IMG/VR virus record: IMGVR_UViG_3300025280_000106
Location: 1-31,803 of that record
DNA: 31,803 nt
Origin: a virus
Direction: 5' to 3' (one strand)
Shown here: positions 1 to 7,733 of the stretch, in pieces
How the letters are laid out: each line of letters begins with the position of its first letter
How positions within the stretch are numbered: position 1 is the first letter of the stretch
The notes under the pieces: model-generated
Told to the model about the DNA's origin: nothing
The model's input: the letters and a program-made list of their open reading frames with translations, nothing else
Database searches by the model: none
Position numbers and translations under genes: made by a program

Positions 1-1
1 A

Positions 2-190
2 ATGTCTCCCAAGGAACGAATACGTTATGAACAAGCAAGGAGAGCAGAAACAATTAAAACGATTTTATATGAAGAATGGTTAAAAGATGAGAAGCGTGTA
101 AGCTTCAAGATTAAAGATATGTACGGTGCCGAAAAGAACGCTGTGATGAGGATACAGGAGTTAGAGAGTGCCGACTTAAGTGAAATATAA
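2..190 (+). CDS. Small hypothetical phage protein, possibly 5'-truncated
   Basis: The reading frame opens at an ATG on base 2 and encodes 62 residues rich in Arg, Lys and Glu. The frame is open to the window edge, so the true start may lie upstream. Its stop (TAA) overlaps the next start as TAATG, which supports a real, translationally coupled gene. The charged helical composition would fit a small regulatory or nucleic-acid-associated protein, but I recognise no family. Confidence 0.55.
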   Translation: MSPKERIRYEQARRAETIKTILYEEWLKDEKRVSFKIKDMYGAEKNAVMRIQELESADLSEI

Positions 191-429
191 TGATTAAGAG
201 ATGTAAATGTGGTTACCTGTGGGAAACAACATGGCAAGATATATTTCCGCATCCGCACAGGAGACTCCGGAAGGACGAAGGCCCTTGGGAAGATAACATC
301 TCTAAGTTTGATGCGGAGAAGCAGATCGTTAGATCGTATTTATATAAAAGAATGAGAAGCCAAAAGATATCAAAAGGTTCTAAAGCTACTGTTAAATTCT
401 TACAACAGGAGATAGATCGTGTCAGCTAA
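190..429 (+). CDS. Small CxC-containing hypothetical protein
   Basis: Encodes 79 residues beginning MIKRCKCGYLW, so a CxC pair lies at the N-terminus. A basic C-terminal half (RSYLYKRMRSQK) follows. The start is fixed by the TAATG overlap with the gene before it, and the end overlaps the next gene by 11 bases. No family is recognised. A single Cys pair is too little to claim a zinc finger, although several neighbours also carry Cys pairs. Confidence 0.6.
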   Translation: MIKRCKCGYLWETTWQDIFPHPHRRLRKDEGPWEDNISKFDAEKQIVRSYLYKRMRSQKISKGSKATVKFLQQEIDRVS

Positions 430-778
430 GAAAAAGAAAAACCAAAAACGTGGTCGGCGTAACCGCCAGCGTGGTAGTGAGTTACAGCGAGAGGCGGTAA
501 ACATTGCCAAGTCTTTTGGGCTATTGTCCTACAACAGGGACAGGGGTGGTGCTCAACACGAGATGGGTGATGTTGAGATCGCTGGTAAGTACTATGGCTG
601 TAAGAGGCGTAAGAGCATACCTAAATACCTCATGCCAGAGAAGGAAGAGGTCGGAGTGGTCTTCCGGGGTGACCGGATAGAGCCACAGATCGCCATCCCC
701 TTTGACCTGTATTGCTTTATTCTTAGCGAATGGATCAAGGCTATCAATGGGAAGGTTGAGGAAGAGGTTGACTTGTAA
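419..778 (+). CDS. PDDEXK-like (resolvase/Hjc-type) nuclease candidate
   Basis: Encodes 119 residues from a GTG start with GGAG seven bases upstream (408-411). The N-terminus is strongly basic. The core then reads RGSELQREAVNIAK, RDRGGAQHEMGDVEIAG and KYYGCKRRKS. This order (helix, Gly-rich turn, D, then a beta strand ending in a CK pair) matches small phage PDDEXK nucleases related to Holliday-junction resolvases, where the last motif is normally ECK. Here the Glu is replaced by Gly (GCK), so activity is uncertain unless the Glu of GDVE substitutes. The family call is by eye. The next gene looks like a second member of the same fold. Confidence 0.55.
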   Translation: MSAKKKKNQKRGRRNRQRGSELQREAVNIAKSFGLLSYNRDRGGAQHEMGDVEIAGKYYGCKRRKSIPKYLMPEKEEVGVVFRGDRIEPQIAIPFDLYCFILSEWIKAINGKVEEEVDL

Positions 779-787
779 TAGGCTGAT

Positions 788-1240
788 ATGGCACGACCTC
801 GATACGAAACAGAAGAACATCTTGAAGCGGAGAGGGCTGTAGTAGAGACCCTTGAGGATATCTGGCAACCCCTGAAGGCTCATAAGCTTCCGATTAAATA
901 TGTCGCTGACTATGCCTTTGTTGATCCCAGTCACACAAAGTCCATCCGTACCTTTGTAGAGATCAGGTGCCGGAACCATAGGTCTACTACCTATAACACT
1001 TATATGATAAGTCTTTATAAATTCATGAGGATGGTAGAGTTAAGAAAAAGAACAGAAGTCAACACGGTACTGGTTGTTGATTTTCAGGACGGGCTTTATC
1101 GGTATACATTTTTGTCGGAAAGGATTTATCAACCTCATTGGGGTGGAATGGGAGAACTGAGAGACTGGCAAGACAAAGAGCCAGTGGTCTACATACCCTT
1201 ATCTGAATTTGCACTATTGAGGGAAAAGTATTATGCTTAG
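788..1240 (+). CDS. PDDEXK-like phage protein
   Basis: Encodes 150 residues. The core region VDPSHTKSIRTFVEIRCRNH is followed by an aromatic and Ser/Thr stretch (TTYNTYMISLYKF), a helix, then VLVVDFQDGLYRY. Many phage proteins share this plan: a strand with an E-x-K-x-R type motif, then a long helix and a VVxFxDG strand. They are usually assigned to the PDDEXK fold. Here the key Lys position reads Arg (EIRCR). It follows the previous gene by nine bases with no strong ribosome-binding site. It probably handles DNA, but catalysis is unproven. Confidence 0.55.
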   Translation: MARPRYETEEHLEAERAVVETLEDIWQPLKAHKLPIKYVADYAFVDPSHTKSIRTFVEIRCRNHRSTTYNTYMISLYKFMRMVELRKRTEVNTVLVVDFQDGLYRYTFLSERIYQPHWGGMGELRDWQDKEPVVYIPLSEFALLREKYYA

Positions 1241-1490
1241 TAGCATGTCTGAACACTGTCCAATGATCAGTAGGGTGTGTGCCATGTGTGGGAAGAGTAA
1301 GTGGAACCCCCCTACACGGTCATACACTGAAGACTCTCGCCTGTTCTGCGGACAGGCACCACCTTCCTTTGATGTTACAGTAGAGAGCCTGCCACAGTGT
1401 CCGCTAGAGATGACAAAAACACAGAAGACAGCTTACTCAAAAAAGATGAAATCCATAGAAAAGAAATTATTCCCAAGGAGATTTACATGA
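1233..1490 (+). CDS. Small Cys-rich, probably zinc-binding protein
   Basis: Encodes 85 residues containing SRVCAMCGKSKW followed by further Cys residues in LFCGQ and LPQCPLE. A CxxC pair plus two spaced Cys is the usual pattern of a small zinc-binding domain. The ATG at 1233 has GAGGG at 1219-1223 and overlaps the end of the gene before it. The C-terminus is Lys-rich. Its TGA overlaps the next ATG as ATGA. The family is not recognised. Confidence 0.6.
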   Translation: MLSSMSEHCPMISRVCAMCGKSKWNPPTRSYTEDSRLFCGQAPPSFDVTVESLPQCPLEMTKTQKTAYSKKMKSIEKKLFPRRFT

Positions 1491-1990
1491 TACAACTGGA
1501 TACAAGAGCAGTAGTATATAGGGCTTACATGGCCGCTATCAAGTCTATTAAGTCAAAGGGTGGAGATGCAAGAAGACCTATAGAAAGATATCATCAACTC
1601 AAAACAAGAGCCAAGGACAACTATCAAATGAAACTATCAGAACAAGACGTAACGCTTTTAAGCAAGATATATCAACTGGCTATACTGCATGCCGATAAGA
1701 AACTCCATGATGATAAGCTGGCTAACCAGATAAGAGCATTAAGAGACAGGTACAATGAGGCCGCTATTAAAGAGAGCACGCCGAAAAAACCCTCTTCCAT
1801 AGTACGATGTCCAGAGCATGACGATCAAGATACTTCATGCCCAGTGTGCTATCCACCAGCGAACGCACTGTCCAATGTACTGGACAAGGAAACACGTGAG
1901 CAAAGGAGCAAGGATATGCAAGAGGCTATTGATAGGGAAACCAATTCTCGTATTGGACAGGCAGGATGTGTAGGTGGTGAGTGTGATTAA
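1487..1990 (+). CDS. Hypothetical protein with C-terminal Cys/His cluster
   Basis: Encodes 167 residues. A longer frame opens at 1397, but the ATG at 1487 is preferred because AAGGAG (1475-1480) lies six bases upstream and the start overlaps the preceding stop as ATGA. The first two thirds are helical and basic. Towards the end, RCPEHDDQDTSCPVCYPP provides three Cys and one His that could bind a metal, and the protein ends GGECD. No family is recognised. It is the last gene before the structured intergenic element. Confidence 0.6.
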   Translation: MIQLDTRAVVYRAYMAAIKSIKSKGGDARRPIERYHQLKTRAKDNYQMKLSEQDVTLLSKIYQLAILHADKKLHDDKLANQIRALRDRYNEAAIKESTPKKPSSIVRCPEHDDQDTSCPVCYPPANALSNVLDKETREQRSKDMQEAIDRETNSRIGQAGCVGGECD

Positions 1991-1993
1991 TTC

Positions 1994-2083
1994 GCAGGGG
2001 TTTCCCCCGCTACCTTATCCTCGATCATTAGTAGATCGGGGTTCGTCTGCCCGCCAAGCAGACATGGCGGGTCTTGCCCCTGC
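1994..2083 (+). other. Highly structured GC-rich element (candidate RNA or terminator)
   Basis: A perfect 7-bp outer stem pairs 1994-2000 (GCAGGGG) with 2077-2083 (CCCCTGC). Inside it, 2019-2026 pairs with 2034-2041 (8 bp with one G-T, 7-base loop). A further stem pairs 2050-2055 with 2066-2071 (CCCGCC/GGCGGG). An alternative stem, 2045-2050 with 2058-2063 (GTCTGC/GCAGAC), excludes that one or could form a pseudoknot with it. ATTATTTTT follows directly. This could be a structured RNA, a terminator or an RNA-processing site. It resembles a cloverleaf but lacks tRNA D- and T-arm sequences. Confidence 0.45.
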
Positions 2084-2092
2084 ATTATTTTT

Positions 2093-2326
2093 GTGAAGTG
2101 TGAACTCTGTAATAAGAACCCCTGTCAATGTGTTGACAGAATACGAAGGAGTATTAAAAAAATGGGCTGGAAAATAGATTTAGAGAATGACTTTGAGAAA
2201 TTGAAGAGTAGGGTAACCAAGCTTGAAAAGATTCTAGAGAGTTTGAATGAAGCGGTTAAGGCTCCCAAGAAAAAGCCTGTAAAAAAGAGGAGACCTAAAG
2301 ACTTAAAGGTAATAGCCGAAGCTTAG
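2093..2326 (+). CDS. Small Cys-knuckle/coiled-coil protein
   Basis: Encodes 77 residues from a GTG start: MKCELCNKNPCQC gives a CxxC-x4-CxC cluster. A helical region (FEKLKSRVTKLEKILESLNEAV), probably a short coiled coil, follows, and then a very basic tail (KKKPVKKRRPK). The GTG has no clear ribosome-binding site. An in-frame ATG at 2162 has AAGGAG at 2146-2151 and would yield a version without the Cys cluster. I favour the longer form because the cluster looks like real protein. It is the last plus-strand gene before the convergent junction. Confidence 0.55.
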   Translation: MKCELCNKNPCQCVDRIRRSIKKMGWKIDLENDFEKLKSRVTKLEKILESLNEAVKAPKKKPVKKRRPKDLKVIAEA

Positions 2327-2337
2327 GGGTCAGGTAT

Positions 2338-2610
2338 CTAATTAGGGGTCGTATACGTCTGGGTCTGGACGCTTAATTCGCCCGTAGAGACGTTCTTTTG
2401 AAAGATGCGACCAGCTAGTCGCCTGAGACTTCTCCTCGCCTCCTGAGACGTATTAAAAGGTCTTCTATATATTCGTAAGGGGGAGTTCATAGAGAAGCCA
2501 CAAATCTTCCATTTTGAGTGGCGCCGGAGCTTTCTGGCCATGGCTGGGTCTTCTGTCTGTATCCTCCAGTCAGGGTAGCCCTCAAGTTCTTTCCACATAT
2601 AGGTTGTCAC
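2338..2610 (-). CDS. Small basic hypothetical late protein
   Basis: Encodes 90 residues from a GTG that overlaps the preceding stop as GTGA. A possible alternative start is the ATG four codons later. The sequence has a WKELEGYPDWRIQTEDPAMA region and a very Arg-rich centre (RKLRRHSKW, RRSLRRLAGR). It is the last gene of the long minus-strand late block and ends 11 bases from the convergent plus-strand gene. The function is unknown. Confidence 0.6.
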   Translation of the reverse strand: MTTYMWKELEGYPDWRIQTEDPAMARKLRRHSKWKICGFSMNSPLRIYRRPFNTSQEARRSLRRLAGRIFQKNVSTGELSVQTQTYTTPN

Positions 2611-3605
2611 TTTGCCTTTAAGGCTTCACCTATAGAAGAATATGTGCCTTCAGGCATCGGGGATAATAAGTGTGCAAGTTCGTCTTGCCATGCGAGCCTC
2701 GAAGCGACAACTCGTTCCCTGTGTTCCAGTTCCATTTGCAGGTCTGTCTCAGGGATATAGTATCGGTCATAGATTGCAAAGGGCTGACCTACCGCTTCCA
2801 TCAGTGGTGCCTGCATTTGTTGCAAGAAAGAACTGCCCTTAAGGTATTTTTCAACATACCCTTTTCCAAAATCCCAGACATCAAAGAGGCTGATGTAGGT
2901 ACCCTGATCATCTTTACCGGCGGACAATGTATAGCTACCTATATCTAATTTTGGACGTATGCCGACACCACCCGCACGCACTCCATCAACAGACACATTC
3001 TCACCGGCTTTAGGAAATTTAATAATCTCTCCCTTTTTTAAATTTTTTAATGCTTTGAGTACCTCATTAGACCACACCGATTTATTAGATACAGGCAAAA
3101 CTCTGGTGTGTTCTTTGATGGTGACGGTTGGAAGGTCTTTAAATCTTTGACTGATCTCGGTTGGTCTTGCGGTCTGTGGTTTTAGATTTGCTTGTTGCAT
3201 GGTTTTTTGCTTTAGGAAGAATCCAAGAAGATCAGGTTGTTGTTTCATTCTTTCTAGCATGTCCATTGTTTCTTCTTCACTCAGGTCTGGATAAGAAACA
3301 TCCTCTATTTCTCGACCCTTCTGGTATTTGCTTGTGGTCAAACCAATAAATCCCAGCGCACCGGTGTAAGGCACTTCTTTTTCATGTATTGGTGTAGTAG
3401 CCATTGTAATTAATTCACCTAGGCCATGTTGACCGCCACCCAGCATTCCCGGCGCCCCATGAGATCGAGAGGCTACATTATAAGCCGCCTTCCGCATCCA
3501 ATCAGATCGAGAGGCTACATTATAAGTCGCCTTACGCATCCAACCCATGAAGGCTTCTGACGCTTTACTGGCGAGTGATTGTCCGGCTGGGATACCTACG
3601 GCCAT
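2607..3605 (-). CDS. Hypothetical structural-type protein with N-terminal 14-residue duplication
   Basis: Encodes 332 residues. Near the N-terminus a 14-residue unit (WMRKAAYNVASRS plus one linking residue) is present twice in tandem. The C-terminal half has KLDIGSYTLSAGKDDQGTY, SLFDVWDFGKGY and FAIYDRYYIPE. This DxWDF...YDRY pattern resembles conserved domains seen beside large virion proteins of marine phages, but I can attach no function. It lies directly downstream of the 1370-residue gene (gap of nine bases), so it may work with that protein in the virion. Confidence 0.65.
   Translation of the reverse strand: MAVGIPAGQSLASKASEAFMGWMRKATYNVASRSDWMRKAAYNVASRSHGAPGMLGGGQHGLGELITMATTPIHEKEVPYTGALGFIGLTTSKYQKGREIEDVSYPDLSEEETMDMLERMKQQPDLLGFFLKQKTMQQANLKPQTARPTEISQRFKDLPTVTIKEHTRVLPVSNKSVWSNEVLKALKNLKKGEIIKFPKAGENVSVDGVRAGGVGIRPKLDIGSYTLSAGKDDQGTYISLFDVWDFGKGYVEKYLKGSSFLQQMQAPLMEAVGQPFAIYDRYYIPETDLQMELEHRERVVASRLAWQDELAHLLSPMPEGTYSSIGEALKAK
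3462..3545 (-). repeat. 42-bp in-frame tandem duplication
   Basis: Two adjacent 42-bp units, 3462-3503 and 3504-3545, are identical at about 39 of 42 positions. They keep the reading frame of the 332-residue protein and double a 14-residue segment near its N-terminus. The few differences include one synonymous-looking change, so the duplication is not a fresh assembly slip. Confidence 0.9.
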
Positions 3606-3614
3606 TATCTTACC

Positions 3615-6600
3615 CTACCAATGCCTATCTTCTGGTGCTTTACCGATCTCAGCTCGAACCCTAGTTGCGTCTTTGGGGTGGTTTTTTCTTAACCACTTGA
3701 GGAACTCAGCCCTTCTTTCACGGCTTAACATGACTGTCCACTTGTAATGAAGTGGGTCTCTGTATCTTAAAAGACGATCACGGATAGCATCGAGAGTCTT
3801 ATATCTTTTAGACTGAACCATTTCAGTAATGGCACCGGAAATGTCTCCCTCTTGAATCATCTCATCAAGAACAACATCAATCTCATCACGCTCAAATTTT
3901 ATATCAGAGAGATATTCATTGATCAACTCTCCGGGGCGACCACCAGCGGCACCGTGACGTATCCACGTTCCAAGAAGTGGTGTATATTTTTCATACCAAT
4001 TCCTAACCTCTCCCGGTCTTTCACTAACCTTGAACGGCATTTGTGCTAAGGGAGTAAAGCCTTCCGCCAAGTATCTTAATCTTTTTGCAGACTTAGAATA
4101 CTTCTGCCAGTTAGCTATGGTCAATGGGCGATCTTTTAGTCCTGCGGCCCTAGGAGCAATAGGACGCCTTGACCAGAAAGAATAATTTAAACCCTGCTCT
4201 AGTAATTGCTTTCCAATGGGTGATATCTTATTCCAGAATGTCTGCATAGGCTCTCCGAACCAGCCAAAGTAATCTCGCATGTATCGGAAGAGTGGCATAA
4301 CTATGTATATCTGACGACCTTTATTGTCTTTCATCCCAAGGTCTACATCCAACCTGTGTCCTTCTGGGTTTTCCATAGCCCACCTAGCTTTGTCTGGATC
4401 ATAAGCGTGTTGAAAGCTGGAAGTGCCGGTAGCCAACGCATTTAATCCGTTAGTAAATAGCGCTAATCCCATCACACCCTTTACCAAGTGCTTTATATAC
4501 TCGCCCTGTAGTGCCTTCATTTCAACCTTGCTAAGGCCCTTGTGCCCTAGAAATAAAGCATGCTCGCTCCGGACACCAGCGGCACCAGAAACAAGACGGA
4601 GGTTACTGATCGTCCAGTTTCTTGCAAAAAATAAGCCATTTAAAAAGGCACCGTCTTTGGGAACAAAAACCTCCGCACCAGTGGTACCAAGAAGATCATT
4701 AGTATAGTGACCAGCCATTACCCCTGCACGGTCTGGAGTATGCCCTTTTGCCATCATTTCTGAATACTTCAATGCAAACACAGTTTCCTGTGCACTCTGA
4801 ACGATCCTTCCCCATAAAGCCTTGTCGGCTAACTGTTTAACCGTTTTGACGGGGTGCTTGCCCAAGTTAACCATGGGATTAGCCGTAAGGTCTGGCATAT
4901 TCTCTCTCATATACTCATCTATTTCTGAACCACGTCGTCCAGTAATCTCTTGGTTGACCCCACCCTTAGCCATTGCTCTTTGTAGGTCTTCCAGTGTACC
5001 ATCAAACCCCATCTTCTCATACATCTTCAATTGTTTTTTTGGGCTGTATTTAATACCGGGAAATAACCCTGTCAGCCTAGCGGTTTTAATAAGGGGAAAA
5101 GCATTAGACCAACTGCTGAACCACAGCTCATCAAAGGCATCAGAATAAATGTTCCACCCGTGGATCAGTGGGTTATACATAATAACTCGTTTTATATTGC
5201 CAGACCACTTTTTAAACCATCTGGAACCCACTCTAACTGCCTTTCGTGGAGATTCAGCGGGCGTGATGATGTGTTCAAGCTCTCCCGCTACACGGGGGTC
5301 TACCCAAACTGTACCACCACGTTTTTTACCAGTGACAGTTCTTGCAAAATGGGGGTCGTCCATGCGAGCATATCCCTCCACATACGATTCAGAGATCAAG
5401 CGCTCTCCGGTAGTGTTGTTGGGAAGGTCTTTTATTCTTTGTACAAACCTCTTAGCAGAAGCCGCCTTTCCAATAGAACCCCACCATGTGTCAACCAGAT
5501 AGGGAATGTCATAGATGACCTCAAGATTTGCCTCCTTGGCAAAAGCTTCAGCTTCTGTAGGTGTCTTGAACTTCTTTTCCTTGGCAAACTGAGATTCTGG
5601 ATTGGCGTCTATGTACTTATTGATCGCTTTCCGGATTTCTTTTGGTTCTCCTTTAAACAGACCGGGCCAGTAATGATCTATGGCGTTGTCAATAACACCT
5701 GATTGTTCAGCAAATATTCTCCCAGTTTCAAAAGACTCCTTCCACATATCTAATATTTGCGTTTCTTTTGCAGAGAGGGACTCAGCCACTCCCTTTTCTC
5801 CAGCCGCCGCACGAATGATATCCCTATATCTATCGGGTGTAATTTTTAGCTCTTTGACTTTTTTTCTAAACCGCTCACTCTCATGGAACGAATCTACTAA
5901 GGCAAGCTGATCTCCACGCATTTTTGACCTGATAGTATCCTGCACAGAAAACATTATGTTTTCTGGGACAATGTGAACTTTTGTGCCAGTCTCGTTAGGT
6001 CTGTACACCCCCTGTCGAATATCTTGTTCAACATTGATCTTAGTCTCTTGCTTTCTAAGACGTTCATGTATGTTGTAAAGCTGTTCAGGGGTAGCCTCAG
6101 CAAGAGAAAGTCTTCGTCCGGGCTGGCGTGGAATTTTTTTGTTAATATTCTTTGCCATCTCAGCCCTGTTCATCTTCCTCATTTCAGCCGGGTCAATGCC
6201 ATATCTTTTACCAATCTCAAAAAGCTCTTCTTTTGTCCGGCGTGAGAGGTATTCATAATAAGGAATCTCACCTTCCTTCCTTTCCTGCATGGGTTCTTCC
6301 CTTGCACCCATTTCCTCTCTTTTGAGCTGTTGCTCCTTCTCTGTATTGGATATCTTCATACGCTTCATACGTTGATGAATCTTACCCAGACGATTGGTTC
6401 TTATGGTTTCAGAGTCTTGCGGATTACGACGACGTGTAAAATTCTTATAGAAAGCACCAGCGCTAACTTTAGTTTTTTTCTTCTTGGGTGAGTTTTGATC
6501 CTCCAATACAACAAATCGTTTATTACCCTTGCCAGTTTCTTTGACAACCTGTACACGCCCTCGACCATTACCGTCAGCCTCTAGACCGTATTTAGCGGGG

Positions 6601-7727
6601 TCTTGAACACGCCAGAAAGGCTTAGTCTTATCATATCTTTCTTCTACGACCATGTCGGCATACCGTGATACATCTTCGTCAGACATATGGTTTTTCTTGC
6701 CCCAGTTCTTAAAGGCAAGTTTGCCTGCACGTGTACCTAGTGCATTGGTAAAATGCATAGCCGACAGGAGTGTTCCACTCTTAAAAGCTTCCCTGTGATC
6801 TGCGCCTTCTACCAGTGCGGAGCCATAACCAGCCGCAAACACACCGCCATATTGCTTTATTACACCTTTTGCCCCACCCAGTGCACCAAACAGGGAGCCA
6901 CTAATTGTCGCCTTTGGAAAGGTCATTACCATGGAATGAATCTTTTCTTCTAGTGGAATACCTTCTTTTGTAAGCTCTGGGTAGAGATGAGAATAAGCAT
7001 CAATGTTGAAGTCCACCGCCGCCTTGGCGGCTCTTGCACCCGCTCGTTTCCAACCATTGGTGTTGGTCATTAAGCTCATATATTTGCCACCTTTAAACAT
7101 GGGGAGCTTTTGAAGGGCGTATGTGGTACCACTACCAATCCCTATAAAGCGAGCAAGACCAACTGTTAACTCGCTAGCGTCTCTCAAGTTGATGCTCTGA
7201 CCAAATCCAATGGGAATGCCCTCCATTGTAGAGTCATAGACAGGAGTGGAAGAATCTCTAAGAGCTTCTAATTCAACTGGGGTAAAGTCTACCTCTGAAA
7301 GATCAAAGACCTTTTCAGCAAGGTTGGGGCCAAACACAGGAACAGCGGAGGCAAGCCTTGCAACGGTTTGCCGAACCATATTCTCCCTGCGTTTTTTCTT
7401 TTCTACGTTAGCATATATCTCTTTGGCTTTTTCGGGATGCTGATCTCGAATAGTTTTCCAGACAGATGTATCAATGTTTTTATCAAAGGCAATGGATCGT
7501 GCGAATTCAGTAGTATAATCTTCACGTGGCTCTTCTTTGGGGATATCATACTGGTTAGCCAGCCCAAGTCTTTGCACAGACCTGCGCCATTGCATCAAAT
7601 CTGATTCGGTATCGTAGTATGTTGGTTGTGGCTTTTCAGCGTCAGAGGGCAATGGGATATTGGCAACTCTACCCTCTCTAATTTTCTGAAGCCAGTCTTC
7701 GTATGATGTTTGGGGCCCGTTAGGCAT
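3615..7727 (-). CDS. Giant virion/polyvalent-type protein (ejection protein candidate)
   Basis: Encodes 1370 residues, the largest product here. Visible parts include Gly/Ala-rich hydrophobic stretches around residues 275-315, a Lys-rich linker, and, near residues 490-537, a segment reading LSRRTKEELFEIGKRYGID...MNRAEMAKNI. That segment resembles a Rho-N/SAP-type nucleic-acid-binding helix-extension-helix. Further on there are a long charged helical part, a hydrophobic stretch (GVMGLALFTNGLNALATG) near residue 1085, and an Arg-rich C-terminus. Podoviruses often encode very large internal proteins that are injected with the DNA, and this size, late position and mixed membrane/nucleic-acid character fit that role. 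The family is not firmly recognised; a polyvalent protein domain is the main alternative. Confidence 0.65.
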   Translation of the reverse strand: MPNGPQTSYEDWLQKIREGRVANIPLPSDAEKPQPTYYDTESDLMQWRRSVQRLGLANQYDIPKEEPREDYTTEFARSIAFDKNIDTSVWKTIRDQHPEKAKEIYANVEKKKRRENMVRQTVARLASAVPVFGPNLAEKVFDLSEVDFTPVELEALRDSSTPVYDSTMEGIPIGFGQSINLRDASELTVGLARFIGIGSGTTYALQKLPMFKGGKYMSLMTNTNGWKRAGARAAKAAVDFNIDAYSHLYPELTKEGIPLEEKIHSMVMTFPKATISGSLFGALGGAKGVIKQYGGVFAAGYGSALVEGADHREAFKSGTLLSAMHFTNALGTRAGKLAFKNWGKKNHMSDEDVSRYADMVVEERYDKTKPFWRVQDPAKYGLEADGNGRGRVQVVKETGKGNKRFVVLEDQNSPKKKKTKVSAGAFYKNFTRRRNPQDSETIRTNRLGKIHQRMKRMKISNTEKEQQLKREEMGAREEPMQERKEGEIPYYEYLSRRTKEELFEIGKRYGIDPAEMRKMNRAEMAKNINKKIPRQPGRRLSLAEATPEQLYNIHERLRKQETKINVEQDIRQGVYRPNETGTKVHIVPENIMFSVQDTIRSKMRGDQLALVDSFHESERFRKKVKELKITPDRYRDIIRAAAGEKGVAESLSAKETQILDMWKESFETGRIFAEQSGVIDNAIDHYWPGLFKGEPKEIRKAINKYIDANPESQFAKEKKFKTPTEAEAFAKEANLEVIYDIPYLVDTWWGSIGKAASAKRFVQRIKDLPNNTTGERLISESYVEGYARMDDPHFARTVTGKKRGGTVWVDPRVAGELEHIITPAESPRKAVRVGSRWFKKWSGNIKRVIMYNPLIHGWNIYSDAFDELWFSSWSNAFPLIKTARLTGLFPGIKYSPKKQLKMYEKMGFDGTLEDLQRAMAKGGVNQEITGRRGSEIDEYMRENMPDLTANPMVNLGKHPVKTVKQLADKALWGRIVQSAQETVFALKYSEMMAKGHTPDRAGVMAGHYTNDLLGTTGAEVFVPKDGAFLNGLFFARNWTISNLRLVSGAAGVRSEHALFLGHKGLSKVEMKALQGEYIKHLVKGVMGLALFTNGLNALATGTSSFQHAYDPDKARWAMENPEGHRLDVDLGMKDNKGRQIYIVMPLFRYMRDYFGWFGEPMQTFWNKISPIGKQLLEQGLNYSFWSRRPIAPRAAGLKDRPLTIANWQKYSKSAKRLRYLAEGFTPLAQMPFKVSERPGEVRNWYEKYTPLLGTWIRHGAAGGRPGELINEYLSDIKFERDEIDVVLDEMIQEGDISGAITEMVQSKRYKTLDAIRDRLLRYRDPLHYKWTVMLSRERRAEFLKWLRKNHPKDATRVRAEIGKAPEDRHW

Positions 7728-7733
7728 GAACTA

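Noticed and set aside
521-979. 152-residue minus-strand frame
   Set aside because: Crosses two coupled plus-strand genes that have better start signals and recognisable motifs.
1994-2083. tRNA gene
   Set aside because: The 7-bp closing stem and a 7-base loop hairpin look tRNA-like, but there is no D-arm, no TTCRANY T-loop next to the acceptor, and the inner stems are misplaced.
5160-5702. 180-residue plus-strand frame opposite the giant gene
   Set aside because: It is antisense to strong coding sequence, has no ribosome-binding site or domain, and its composition is that of a shadow frame.
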